From NCBI GenBank assembly GCA_028285035.1, contig JANQQF010000011.1, forward strand, positions 1 to 64,000: a DNA stretch of 64,000 nucleotides, in the 5' to 3' direction. Positions 8,651 to 17,893 of the stretch are shown piece by piece (position 1 is the stretch's first letter; each line of letters begins with the position of its first letter). This DNA comes from Phycisphaerae bacterium. Its GTDB lineage: Bacteria > Chloroflexota > Anaerolineae > 4572-78 > J111. The notes under the pieces are model-generated. The model was not told the DNA's origin. It saw only the letters and a program-made list of their open reading frames with translations, and ran no database searches. A program made the translations under genes and the position numbers.

Positions 8651-9067
8651 TTTTATTTCTCCTTATTAATATTGGATATTCCGAACTGCTACCAAGCCAC
8701 GTCATAGGTCGAAGGCCGCTGGGGGGCTTTGGGTAAGTTGGGGTTTGTCATATTTTTACGCCGTTTGAACATAGCGTTGTCATACAGCCGTCTTGGTGAT
8801 CAACGAATTGATCGCCATATCGAAATTGTGATCGTGAGTCCCCTTCCCAACCCCTCAGCCCAATTTGGTAAGGGGTGCCTGCGAGAATAGAATCAGAATA
8901 CCATAACAAGCGCTTCACAAGCGCTTCACGACAACGTAAAAATTTTAAGAAGGGGTCGCAGCCGAGATTAAAAGGGGGAACTTGCTCCAGTGAAAGAAAA
9001 TACCGGCACCCCCCCCCAAGTCGTTGGGCCAAACGTTCGCTCAAACAACAAATACTCTGCAAATTCA

Positions 9068-9127
9068 TCAATGACTATCGCTACGAGTGGGGTCCCGTCG
9101 TTGCTGCCGCCATTTTCGATTGAACAT
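9068..9127 (-). pseudogene. Broken copy of the propeller-gene leader and start
   Basis: Read on the minus strand, AATAAGGAGAATTAAAA precedes ATGTTCAATCG, nearly the same as the ribosome site and first codons of the propeller gene (AATAAGGAGAAATAAAA, ATGTTCAAATCG). The frame stops after 19 codons and shows no propeller repeats. It appears to be a duplicated or rearranged start region without its body. Confidence 0.4.
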
Positions 9128-9513
9128 TTTTAATTCTCCTTATTGTTTAATTGGGAGTGACGCAATTGGTGGCGTAAGTTGCTAACTTGCGTTGACTGTG
9201 GCCTAAGTCGCTAGACAAATTAGCAATTTATCCTACAAAACTTGATCCACTTGAAACAATGGCTTACCTCCTTTTGGGATTGGATATCCCGAACTGCTGC
9301 CAAGCCCTGCCGCCCCTTGGGAGCGTGTCTCTGCGGCGCAGAGGGCTATCGTCGATTAATGGTCACACAGTCTTCTAGCCAGTTGGTCTGCAAGCAGGGA
9401 TGCTGAAACAGAAATGCCTGTCTACGATACAGGCGGGGCTACCTATTAGTTCCTTTGAATTGGGAAGGGTATATAATAATATATTCTTTTCCGAGAAAGA
9501 CTAATTTGATGGG

Positions 9514-9558
9514 CAGCGTAGCCCCTTGATTGAGCTTGCCGAAATCAAGGGGCTGCTG
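9514..9558. repeat. Strong inverted repeat
   Basis: AGCCCCTTGATT (9520-9531) pairs exactly with AATCAAGGGGCT (9543-9554) around an 11-base loop, and CAGC/GCTG extend the stem past a two-base bulge. No gene reads into it from either side, so it is more likely a dispersed palindrome than a terminator. Confidence 0.55.
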
Positions 9559-9841
9559 GACAAACTGTCCGGTTTCGACAAGCGCAACCGACACTGACTA
9601 GTAATATACAGGCTAAGCGTTTGTAAACGTTTGTAGTTGCGTTTGTAATTCTTGAAAACTGTTTGTAACCGATTGTGATGGTCTGATAATAATCACCCTG
9701 GTCTCTCCCTCGGATGCGTTTCAATATTTGGACACCCGCGCCTTCGACCCTCGCGTGGGACTAAAGCCGCCCCGTTATCTCAAGTTGAAGGAGGCTAAAG
9801 CCCCCTGACGAGCCTGCTTCAACGGGCTTCAACCTATGATA

Positions 9842-9863
9842 GCCTGGGGATTAATCCCCAGGC
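9842..9863. repeat. Perfect 22-bp palindrome
   Basis: The segment is its own reverse complement, with core GGGGATTAATCCCC. It lies about 185 bases before the phosphomannomutase start. It could be an operator or a mobile palindromic repeat; neither can be decided from one copy. Confidence 0.5.
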
Positions 9864-10046
9864 GACGTTCGGCCCAAATGCCGCCTGTCATTCTCGCCCC
9901 AGCACTGAATTGCATCCCTCTCTCCGTCAGCTTTCCTCCTCTCCAACAATGGTGTAGAATGGAGAAAGACCTCAGGGGGTATGGCCTAAAGTTGAGCAAT
10001 ACCCCCAATCCAACCCACTTCAACTATTTTCAAAGGAGCGTAATTC

Positions 10047-11393
10047 ATGCAAGTTAACCCAGGAATTTTCAAAGCGTATGATATTCGTGGGATATATCCG
10101 GACGACCTCAATGAAGAGGCTGGTCATGCGATTGGTCGGGCGTTTGCCTCATTTTTGCAAGTTGATACCGTGATCGTCGGACGTGACATGCGGCTGTCTA
10201 GCCCTGCGATGTTTGATGCCGTGACTAGCGGTTTGATGAAGCAGGGAGCTGACGTCATCAACATCGGGATGGTCAGCACGGATCAATACTACTACGCCTG
10301 TGCCACTCTCGGACACGCCGGGATGATGGTCACGGCTTCGCACAATCCCGCCCAGTACAGTGGCTTCAAGATGGTCAAGAAGATGCCCCAACTGTTGAGC
10401 GGCGACCAAGGTATTCAGGATTTGCGCCGTATCGTTGAGAACGATGATTATCCGACCCCAACCCGCAAAGGGACGATGACCGAAATTGATTTGAGTGCTG
10501 ACTTTATTGAGATGGTGCTCAGCTTGGTTGATGTTGATGCCTTGGCCCCGATGAAAGTGCTTGCTGATACGGGCAATGGAATGGTCGGGCCGATTTTGCA
10601 GCGGGTTTATGACCGTCTGCCTAATATCGAGTTGGTGGGCATGTACCTCGACCCCGATGGCAGCCTACCCAACCACGGTCTCGATCCATTGCAGCCAGAA
10701 AACCGAGCCGAGTTGCAAGCCCGGGTGCCCGCCGAAGGGGCTGCCGCTGGCTTCGCCTTTGATGGGGATGGTGACCGTTTCTTCACCATCGATGATCGCG
10801 GCGAATTTGTCTCGGGCGATTTTCTGACCGCGCTGATGGGGCAGTACTACTTGGAAAAATACCCGAATTCGAAAATTTTGTACGACGTCCGCGCCTCTTG
10901 GGCCGTGCCCGATTTGATTGAAGCCGATGGCGGTACACCGCTGGTTGAGCGAGTGGGGCACGCCTTCATTAAACAACGCATGTCTGAGGAAGATGCCGTT
11001 TTCGCGGGTGAAGTGACCGGGCACTACTACTTCAAAGATTTCTTCTTCGCGGACTCTGGGATCGTTCCTTCTTTGATCATTATGGAGATGCTCTCCAAAA
11101 AACAAACCAGCTTGTCAGCCCTGCTCAAGCCGTTGGAAGCCAAGTACTTTATCTCGGGTGAAATTAATACCCGCATTGAAGGCTCGGCCAAGGATAAAAT
11201 GGAAGAGCTGGCCGCCAAATTTAGCGATGCCAAAATCGAGCGATTGGACGGCATTTCGATCACTTATGATGATTGGCATTTCAACGTTCGCCCTTCTAAC
11301 ACTGAGCCGCTCCTCCGCCTCAATTTGGAAGCGATGTCCAAAGATTTGATGGAAGAGAAGCGTGATCAGGTGTTGGAGATTATTCGAAGTTAG
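10047..11393 (+). CDS. manB: Phosphomannomutase/phosphoglucomutase
   Basis: This 448-residue alpha-D-phosphohexomutase interconverts hexose 6- and 1-phosphates, feeding nucleotide-sugar synthesis for polysaccharide and glycolipid. All four family signatures are present: the phosphoserine loop TASHNP (Ser98), the Mg-binding DGDGDR (239-244), the sugar-specificity loop GEVTGHYYF (320-328) and the phosphate-binding RPSNTEP (414-420). GEVTGHYYF is the form seen in enzymes acting on mannose and glucose phosphates rather than glucosamine phosphate. The ribosome site AAAGGAG precedes the ATG. It stands alone between repeat-rich gaps. The symbol follows the ManB family; substrate preference between mannose and glucose is not settled by sequence. 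Confidence 0.93.
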   Translation: MQVNPGIFKAYDIRGIYPDDLNEEAGHAIGRAFASFLQVDTVIVGRDMRLSSPAMFDAVTSGLMKQGADVINIGMVSTDQYYYACATLGHAGMMVTASHNPAQYSGFKMVKKMPQLLSGDQGIQDLRRIVENDDYPTPTRKGTMTEIDLSADFIEMVLSLVDVDALAPMKVLADTGNGMVGPILQRVYDRLPNIELVGMYLDPDGSLPNHGLDPLQPENRAELQARVPAEGAAAGFAFDGDGDRFFTIDDRGEFVSGDFLTALMGQYYLEKYPNSKILYDVRASWAVPDLIEADGGTPLVERVGHAFIKQRMSEEDAVFAGEVTGHYYFKDFFFADSGIVPSLIIMEMLSKKQTSLSALLKPLEAKYFISGEINTRIEGSAKDKMEELAAKFSDAKIERLDGISITYDDWHFNVRPSNTEPLLRLNLEAMSKDLMEEKRDQVLEIIRS

Positions 11394-11443
11394 GGGTTAA
11401 GATTAGGTTGAATACGAGCAGGTCTACCCCTTGCAGCTTAACG

Positions 11444-11718
11444 TTACCCATAAGTTGAGAAAGTAAAATTGGGGGTGAAAGGGTGAGTTTTGATAAAATT
11501 AGGATCAGCTTAACGTTATTATTGCAATAGTTTGGTTTATCGAGTCGCTCTACCCCCCTCAGTCCCCCCTCCAAGGGGGGAAGTCGCTCTGGTCCTCCCC
11601 CTTGGAGGGGAGTTAGAGGGGGTAGAAAAGCCCGCTTAGCCTGATAATCGGTTAAACAAGTGACCCTCACTGAGCCTCAACTATTGTCACCTCTCCCAGT
11701 TACCTGACTTATGGGTAA
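11444..11718. mobile_element. MITE-like element, copy 2 (275 bp)
   Basis: It has the same ends as copy 1: TTACCCATAAGT at 11444-11455 and ACTTATGGGTAA at 11707-11718. The interior has two polyC/polyG hairpins (CCCCTCCAAGGGG type) and the GATAATCGGTTAAAC segment shared with copy 1. It fills most of the 435-base gap between the mutase and the kinase gene. A GGAAAGG palindromic tail follows near 11740. No coding capacity. Confidence 0.75.
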
Positions 11719-11828
11719 TTCTAAGCCCTTGCCGGGGGAGCGCCTTTCCGAAGGAAAGGGAGGGGGTAGAATTGCTCATTTAATTTATCTGCTAACATAC
11801 ATAAAGGGCACTATTGAAAGCATAAGTT

Positions 11829-13772
11829 GTGAATTCAGATGCATTGATTGACAAAAAAATAGGTGAATATCAAATTGTTTCAGTGCTTGGTAGCGGGGGG
11901 ATGGCCACAGTATTCAAGGCGACGAACAAGAGCGGCGAGTTGGTTGCCCTAAAATTATTTGCGCCACCCCCTGGCCTTGAGGAGGATCTACGGGCGCGTT
12001 TTGAGCGTGAGACCAAGATGGCCAGCCAGTTGGATCACCCGGCCATTGTACCTGTTTTAGATGTTGGTTATGTGTCTGGTTACAACTATATGGTGATGCA
12101 GTTGATTGATGGGCTAACTTTGGCGGAACGGCTGAAGGTGGTTGGCCATTTTGATGAGCAAATGGCCGCTGAAATTGCCTGGCAGATGGCCGATGCGCTA
12201 AATTATGCCCACAGTCAACACATTGTTCACCGTGATGTAAAACCCTCCAACATTTTGATCAGTCGTAATGGCCAGGCGATGTTGGCCGATTTTGGGGTGG
12301 CCTTGGCGATTGATGACCCCGCCTTAACGCGGACTGGCCAAATTGTGGGAACACCCGCCTATCTAGCTCCGGAGCAAGCGGCTGGCCAACGCCCTATCGA
12401 TGGCCGGGCTGATATCTACGCGCTGGGCATCGTGTTGTATCAAATGCTGACAGGGCAAATGCCCTTCCAAGGCAGTACCCCGCAGGTGCTCCACGCCCAC
12501 GTCTACACCCCCCCTCAGTCACCCGCGACTCTCGCTGATATTTCACCTGAAATCGAGTTAGTGGTGCTACGGGCCTTGGCAAAAGATCGGGATTTGCGAT
12601 TTCAGACGGGTGCAGATATGGCCAAAGCTCTGGCTCGGCTCGGTCAGGAAATAGATACCCAAACCCAAGTTCGACTCCCCCCGACCCGAACAATGCCCCC
12701 CCTTACGCCGAGTGAGCAGAAACCGCCTGTCGCCCCACCGATTGAGACCCCCCATCTCTCCCTGTCAAACACACCTACCCCTCAATCATCGGTGAAATCC
12801 CGCCTGATGGACAACCCTTTTTTCTACGGCGGAGCGGTTCGCCCCCGGCAATTCTATGGCCGCCAGGATATTTTACAGGCCACGATTCAACGTATCAATG
12901 CTTCGCAATCTGTCTCAATTGTTGGCGAACGGCGTATCGGAAAATCGTCGCTCCTCAACTATTTTCGGGCCCAAGCAGACCACTATCTAGCCAGTAATGT
13001 GGTGATTGTTTACCTTGACCTGATGAAAGCCTTTAGCCGAACCCGGCAGGGGGTGATGAAGGCGATGCGCCGTACCTTGACCCAACTGTGGCGGGAGCCG
13101 TGGTCAGTGGCCGAGGATGGCGATTTGATGGCCTTTGATTTTGCCTTGGAGGAGCTACAAGCCGACAATCTGCATCTGTTGCTCTGTCTGGATGAGGTGG
13201 AAAACCTCACCATTCGTGCTGATGAATTTAATGACGTTTTAGAAGATTGGCGAGCGTGTGCTCAGATGGGGCAGATGGTGATCTTGACGGCCTCGGCCCA
13301 ACCGTTGGCCGATTTATGTGCGAGTGGTGGCTTGACCTCACCTTTCTACAATATTTTTTCACAGCATCGATTGGGGTTGATGCCTGCGGATGAGTGGCAG
13401 CCCTTGTTGATGAAAAATATGCCTACTACGGTGGAAGATTTGGCCTTTGTGGGGCGTGTTGCGGGGGGGCATCCTTTCTTTACGCAATTGACAGCCAGCT
13501 ATTTATGGCAGGCCCGTCAACAGGGGCGGGTTGATTATGAGGCCCTTTATCAAGAGCTTTGGTTTCAATTTCAAGCCCATTTACAACACTTGTGGCGGAG
13601 CCTGAGTAGTGATGAACAGGCGGCCTTACAGATATTATCTGGCAGCCAGTCAGGTGTGCCTGAGCCTCGCACGATCCTGGCGTTAGAACGGCGGGGTTTG
13701 CTACTCGATAAACAGACGATTTTTAGTGGTATATTTACCGAAATGATCGCCGAAAATCAGTTGGACTCGTAA
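11829..13772 (+). CDS. Ser/Thr protein kinase fused to a STAND-type NTPase
   Basis: This is a 647-residue fusion. Residues about 13-272 form a PknB-like kinase: glycine loop LGSGGMATVF, Lys42, catalytic HRDVKPSN (Asp136), DFG at 154-156 and the activation/APE-like segment GTPAYLAPEQ. A Pro/Thr-rich linker (about 280-325) follows. Residues about 328-647 form a P-loop NTPase with Walker A GERRIGKSS (366-374), Walker B LLLCLDEVE (Asp455) and the GGHPFF motif seen in STAND ATPases. There is no membrane anchor. Start is GTG at 11829 with a weak ribosome site. It is followed after four bases by a membrane protein with a similar NTPase, so the pair very likely works together in signalling. Input and target are unknown. 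Confidence 0.9.
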   Translation: MNSDALIDKKIGEYQIVSVLGSGGMATVFKATNKSGELVALKLFAPPPGLEEDLRARFERETKMASQLDHPAIVPVLDVGYVSGYNYMVMQLIDGLTLAERLKVVGHFDEQMAAEIAWQMADALNYAHSQHIVHRDVKPSNILISRNGQAMLADFGVALAIDDPALTRTGQIVGTPAYLAPEQAAGQRPIDGRADIYALGIVLYQMLTGQMPFQGSTPQVLHAHVYTPPQSPATLADISPEIELVVLRALAKDRDLRFQTGADMAKALARLGQEIDTQTQVRLPPTRTMPPLTPSEQKPPVAPPIETPHLSLSNTPTPQSSVKSRLMDNPFFYGGAVRPRQFYGRQDILQATIQRINASQSVSIVGERRIGKSSLLNYFRAQADHYLASNVVIVYLDLMKAFSRTRQGVMKAMRRTLTQLWREPWSVAEDGDLMAFDFALEELQADNLHLLLCLDEVENLTIRADEFNDVLEDWRACAQMGQMVILTASAQPLADLCASGGLTSPFYNIFSQHRLGLMPADEWQPLLMKNMPTTVEDLAFVGRVAGGHPFFTQLTASYLWQARQQGRVDYEALYQELWFQFQAHLQHLWRSLSSDEQAALQILSGSQSGVPEPRTILALERRGLLLDKQTIFSGIFTEMIAENQLDS

Positions 13773-13776
13773 GGCA

Positions 13777-16509
13777 ATGTTACGTTTTTTTGAAGACATG
13801 CTCCAACTCCTGATTTGGAGCTTTTTTCAGCCCCGTCAGCTTGAAACCTATCTACCTACCTTACACCCCTCCCTGACCATCCATACCGGTTTTATACAAC
13901 AATTAGTTCTGGCCGCTCGTCATTCGACAGCCCGACGTTTCGTGATGATGGAACTTATTGCCTGGCTGATTCTTGGTTTGATGAGTACCTTGACTATCAG
14001 TGTTGTGCGATTGTCAATGAATTCATTTGAGATGATTTTGATTTGGGAGGCCTATGCCTTTGATTTAATTTTTGGAATTGTCGGGACATTAACTGTGGCC
14101 TGGACACTGACTGTTATTGGAGGGGTGTCTGTTGGTCTGGCTGGAGCCATAGCAGCCAGTTTACTACTCGGCTTGTCGCTTGGCTTATCCTTAGGATTAG
14201 CGGCGGGTTCAACGGCTGGGATTGCTTTAGGCCTAACTGGTAGTATGATTCTGGGGACCATTGGCTCGATATTTGACCGACTGCGTCGTCCCACTCAACG
14301 CTTATCTTCCTGGAGCTATTGGGGCCGAGCCTCGGTTGGCTTTTTAGCGACGGCGATCAGCACCATCCTTTTTGGCGTAACGCTGGCCATTGTTATTTTT
14401 GTGGCTGATGTGTTAATCAATAGTTTGTTGATCCGCCTAATTTTAGGGGCTGGCTTGGGCCTCTTGGCGGCTTTGCTTCTGCATCTTACCTTTCGGGTCA
14501 CAATGCCTTTTGAAGTAGGGGAGGTTGATGGGCCACGGTTGCGTTGGCACACGTTGGATATTCTGTTGATGTGCATCGTTGGGGGCGTAGCCGGGGCCTT
14601 CGTGATTAGTGCAACTCCCGGCGTTTTTGGGGCCTTTGCTCTGATGATTTTGTGGGGGGTCCTGATGGGCGGAGGTGGCGGCCTAGCTCTGCATGCGGGA
14701 AACGGTGTGTCAACGGTTTTGGCCGCAGCTGGCTTGACCTGGCTCCTGGTGGCTGGGTTGACCAACCCCTTTGCCTTGACAACGATGCTGGCTGTGGGTG
14801 TGGCCTTGCTGGTTGGTCTTTTTAGTTACGTTCGGCTCCCCATTATGATGGTTCAAATCCCCTTTACCCGGCTACAATATATTTTTGCCTCCCGTGACCC
14901 CGATCAAACCCTGGCACGGCTTAAGCGAACCCCCGTCTATTGGGATGATCTTGTTTTTTACCCCTTGCCTGCCCTGGATCAGTTGCTGTTAAAGGCCCTT
15001 CTCCTGGATCGGCAGCAGGGATTAGAGGCCGTTGACTTTATATCTCACTCTTTTCGCCAGGGCTGGGCTGCCAATCAAGCCCGGCTGGCCTTTGCTGTAG
15101 AAACCTTGACCAACTGTACTTCCCCTCAAATGATTGCCGAAGCGCCTAATGAGTTGGAGTGGTTGGCCGATGAGGTCTTACAAACCTTGCAGCACCATAC
15201 CGTCGAGATGATCCCGCGACTGTTGGGCATTGCGGGTGGGGTGCAGACGACGTTGAACGCCGATAATTTGTACAGTCAACGGTTGGGCTATCGAGAGGTG
15301 CTGGATGGCTTGGATACCCTCCAAGGGCGACTACCATCATTGGGAGAGCAAGCGGTCGAATGGTGGCAGCCTGTGATCAGTCAGTGGCAGCGGGTGCTAT
15401 TGGATGAATTGGACGATATTTTGGCGATGACCCCCCAGTCCACGACCGTGGCCAATCCTTATCAGCCAGGCAATCCCTTGCCCCTCAATCGAAAAAATCT
15501 GTTCAAGGGACGGCAAGAGTTACGCGATGCTGTGGTCAATGCCCTGTTAGAGCGGCATCGCCCCACGCTGGTGCTGCATGGCCCACGGCGGATGGGGAAA
15601 ACGTCATTTTTGTTACAACTCCCGGCATTGTTGCCTGGAAATACAGTGCCCGTCTTTCTTGATTTGCAGCGTCCAACCACCACCCAAAGCACGGCTGCGT
15701 TTTTGTACAGCATCGCCCGCGCTATTGCTCAACATGCCCGACCCTATCGTCTGCTTTTGGACCCGCCTCAGCGCAATGAGTTCGAGGTCTCACCTTTCGA
15801 GGCCTTTGCGACGTGGCTGGAAGATATTGCCTTGCCCGCCTTGCAAGATTTCAATGTTCTCCTCACCTTTGATGAATTTGAAAAGTTGGGTGAAGCGGTG
15901 CAGGCGGAGCGGCTAGACACCCGGATTTTTGATGAATTGCGGTATCTAATCCAGCACCAAACCCAATTAGCTTTACTCTTTGCCGGAGTGCAAACTTTGG
16001 ATGAACTTGGTCCGGCCTGGTCCTCCTATTTTATCAATGTCAAACCTCTGACCATCGACTATCTTGAGGCTGAACAAGCTGAGGCTGTCATTCGACAGCC
16101 GGATACGACCGTCGATTTTGCCCTGCAATACGAAGATCATGTGGTTGAGCAGGTGATTCAGCAAACGCAGGGGCATCCATACTTATTGCAATTGCTTTGC
16201 TCGTCGATTGTGGATGAAGCGAATGCCCAAAAGCAAGTGCACGTAAACACGACCACGTTTGAGGCCGCCTTGCCTCGTGCCTTGGAGCAGGGTGAACCCT
16301 ATTTTCGTAACGTTTGGGATGAAATGGCGGGTGAGACAGGGCAGCCGTTGTTGTATCAAATTGCTACGTCCACACACCCTGTTTCACTCCCCGAGTCGTC
16401 TGACCTGACCCGTCTCCTCCGACGGCGCGTGATTCGGCGTGAAGATGAGGGGTACTTGGTTGAGATCCCTCTCGTGCAGCGTTGGATCGTCGAGCGTGCC
16501 CCTGTATGA
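13777..16509 (+). CDS. Polytopic membrane protein with C-terminal STAND-type NTPase
   Basis: This 910-residue protein has about ten hydrophobic segments between residues 50 and 370 (rich in Gly/Ala/Leu, for example LLLGLSLGLSLGLAAG). A helical cytoplasmic region (about 370-560) follows. The P-loop NTPase has Walker A GPRRMGKTS (about 602-610), Walker B VLLTFDEFEK (Asp near 699) and QGHPYLLQL near residue 800, the STAND-type HPY/F motif. The NTPase parallels that of the kinase fusion just upstream. Only four bases separate the genes, and the stop overlaps the start of cobS (ATGA). A membrane-bound switch partner of the kinase is a reasonable inference; the function is not known. Confidence 0.82.
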   Translation: MLRFFEDMLQLLIWSFFQPRQLETYLPTLHPSLTIHTGFIQQLVLAARHSTARRFVMMELIAWLILGLMSTLTISVVRLSMNSFEMILIWEAYAFDLIFGIVGTLTVAWTLTVIGGVSVGLAGAIAASLLLGLSLGLSLGLAAGSTAGIALGLTGSMILGTIGSIFDRLRRPTQRLSSWSYWGRASVGFLATAISTILFGVTLAIVIFVADVLINSLLIRLILGAGLGLLAALLLHLTFRVTMPFEVGEVDGPRLRWHTLDILLMCIVGGVAGAFVISATPGVFGAFALMILWGVLMGGGGGLALHAGNGVSTVLAAAGLTWLLVAGLTNPFALTTMLAVGVALLVGLFSYVRLPIMMVQIPFTRLQYIFASRDPDQTLARLKRTPVYWDDLVFYPLPALDQLLLKALLLDRQQGLEAVDFISHSFRQGWAANQARLAFAVETLTNCTSPQMIAEAPNELEWLADEVLQTLQHHTVEMIPRLLGIAGGVQTTLNADNLYSQRLGYREVLDGLDTLQGRLPSLGEQAVEWWQPVISQWQRVLLDELDDILAMTPQSTTVANPYQPGNPLPLNRKNLFKGRQELRDAVVNALLERHRPTLVLHGPRRMGKTSFLLQLPALLPGNTVPVFLDLQRPTTTQSTAAFLYSIARAIAQHARPYRLLLDPPQRNEFEVSPFEAFATWLEDIALPALQDFNVLLTFDEFEKLGEAVQAERLDTRIFDELRYLIQHQTQLALLFAGVQTLDELGPAWSSYFINVKPLTIDYLEAEQAEAVIRQPDTTVDFALQYEDHVVEQVIQQTQGHPYLLQLLCSSIVDEANAQKQVHVNTTTFEAALPRALEQGEPYFRNVWDEMAGETGQPLLYQIATSTHPVSLPESSDLTRLLRRRVIRREDEGYLVEIPLVQRWIVERAPV

Positions 16510-17258
16510 GTAAATTGATCAAGCCACTGATCGACTTCGGCCTTGCTTGGCGACTGCTCACAGTCGTACCCCTGCCCCTCATTCCCGAAGATTTCGAACG
16601 CCCTGCGGGCTACTCTGCGGGCTACTATCCGCTGGTTGGTCTAATTTTGGGCCTGATTCTGGCTGGGGGAGCTTACCTGTTCGATCTCTGGCTCTCCCCC
16701 GGCCTGAGTGCCGCCTTACTACTGACCCTGTGGGTGGGCTTGACGGGGCTACTACATCTCGATGGCTTTATGGATAGTTGCGACGGTTTGCTCCCGCCCC
16801 GCGATGCCGCCCGACGTCTGGAAATCATGAAGGACAGTCGGGTTGGGGCCTTTGGTGTAGTTGGGGCCATCCTGCTTCTGTTCATCAAATACAACACCCT
16901 GCTTGTTTTACCTGCTGCTCAACAAACCTTCATTTTGCTAACCGTGCCCACCCTCGCCCGCTGGGCCATGGTCTGGCAGATGATGCGCTATCCATTGGCT
17001 CGCCCTGAGGGTACTAGCAACTTTTTCCAGGCTGGTCTGGGCTGGCCGCAGGTGATTTTCGCTTCGTTCGTGGTGTTGATCGTACTGGGTACAGCGTGGC
17101 TGTGGTGGGGGGTGTTGTGGTTGGGGATCACTTGGTTAGTGACCACGGCAATGGCTTGTTTTGCAATGGCCCGAATCAATGGCCTGACGGGTGACGTCTA
17201 TGGGGCGACGTGTGTCATCGTTGAGGTGGTTTTGTTAGTGGTGATGGTGAGTGTGTGA
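16506..17258 (+). CDS. cobS: Adenosylcobinamide-GDP ribazoletransferase (cobalamin synthase)
   Basis: This 250-residue membrane enzyme joins alpha-ribazole (phosphate) to adenosylcobinamide-GDP in the last steps of vitamin B12 assembly. The family signatures are clear: LLHLDGFMDSCDG (about 82-94) and RLEIMKDSRVGAFG (about 104-117), with five or six membrane segments. The frame runs upstream to 16482, but the ATG at 16506 overlaps the previous stop as ATGA and starts the protein at the usual position, so it is chosen. No other cob gene is near. Sitting in the STAND operon appears accidental or reflects only transcriptional read-through. The corrinoid-type methyltransferase gene at 22317 would be one user of the cofactor. 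Confidence 0.93.
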   Translation: MSKLIKPLIDFGLAWRLLTVVPLPLIPEDFERPAGYSAGYYPLVGLILGLILAGGAYLFDLWLSPGLSAALLLTLWVGLTGLLHLDGFMDSCDGLLPPRDAARRLEIMKDSRVGAFGVVGAILLLFIKYNTLLVLPAAQQTFILLTVPTLARWAMVWQMMRYPLARPEGTSNFFQAGLGWPQVIFASFVVLIVLGTAWLWWGVLWLGITWLVTTAMACFAMARINGLTGDVYGATCVIVEVVLLVVMVSV

Positions 17259-17267
17259 GACATTACT

Positions 17268-17672
17268 TTAAGATTGATTTTTATTAAACCACTCCACGAT
17301 AGCTGGCATATTTTTCTCGAAATCTCCCGGAATCGAAAAGTTGAGAAACCCAGCTCGTTCTGCACTGCGATTGGCAAAGTCGTGTGTAACACCAGCAGGG
17401 GCTAAGACAAAGCCACCCTGTGGGATATCGATCCATTGCTCCCCAATCAGAAAACTCACTGTTCCCTCAATCACATAAAATATATCATCTTCAGGGTGGC
17501 TGTGCGCCCCCGGCCCTTCCGTATGAGCCTCCAGCCACCACTCGGAAATCGAATACCCATTTGCCGTTTCAACTCCATCCGCTTTGAACACCGCCTTCAT
17601 CTGCCCCATTGTGTATGGGCGTCCTTCATTTGGCTGTAAAAAAATTGGCTCACGTTGATTTTGATTACTCAC
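17268..17672 (-). CDS. Single-domain cupin protein
   Basis: This 134-residue protein is a cupin with motif 1 GAHSHPEDDIFYVIEG (His57, His59, Asp63) and motif 2 around PAGVTHDF (His97). These residues would bind a divalent metal. Such small cupins act as dioxygenases, isomerases or ligand sensors, and the sequence does not tell which. The start is GTG with a strong GAGGAGG site upstream. It converges with cobS, the two stops lying nine bases apart. Confidence 0.85.
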   Translation of the reverse strand: MSNQNQREPIFLQPNEGRPYTMGQMKAVFKADGVETANGYSISEWWLEAHTEGPGAHSHPEDDIFYVIEGTVSFLIGEQWIDIPQGGFVLAPAGVTHDFANRSAERAGFLNFSIPGDFEKNMPAIVEWFNKNQS

Positions 17673-17788
17673 AAGAACCTCCTCAATAATTAGCTCCGAA
17701 CATATGTTCGGTTGAAGTTTAAATCATATCGAAGATTCTGCAAATCTGGAGTGATGTTGATAGTAGTTGTGCAGTTCTGCAAGATAGC

Positions 17789-17813
17789 AGGTGTGACGCT
17801 CTACGTCACACCT
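17789..17813 (-). terminator. Hairpin downstream of the zinc-ribbon gene
   Basis: AGGTGTGACG and CGTCACACCT form a perfect 10-bp stem with a five-base loop (17799-17803). It lies about 80 bases beyond the stop of the minus-strand gene at 17894-18370. No strong U-tract follows, so termination is likely but not certain. Confidence 0.5.
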
Positions 17814-17893
17814 AATACTATTTGTGCTGGAATGACGGTCTACAATATTAACACCTAGACTTCAAATTTTCTGAAGAAGTCTATCTTACCCTG

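Larger units (their letters stand above)
8651..10046. other. Non-coding stretch with repeats and relics
   Basis: I see no credible gene in these 1.4 kb. It holds two direct-repeat pairs: GAACATTTTTATTTCTCC (8645-8667, from just inside the propeller gene start) repeated with one change at 9122-9144, and a 28-base segment at 8671-8698 repeated at 9279-9306 with few changes. A run of ten C lies near 9010. A 12-bp stem lies at 9520-9554 and a 22-bp palindrome at 9842-9863. Phrases such as GGCTAAAGCCCCC near 9790 look like dispersed repeat debris. The end of the stretch carries the ribosome site of the gene at 10047. Confidence 0.55.

Noticed and set aside
8748..9071. 107-codon minus-strand open frame
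   Set aside because: Composition is unlike a protein (mixed Cys/Arg/Leu with no pattern), no ribosome site, and it crosses repeat debris.
9520..9597. Plus-strand peptide ending LDKLSGFDKRNRH, possibly the tail of a lost gene
   Set aside because: Too short and without a start; I cannot match it to a family with confidence.
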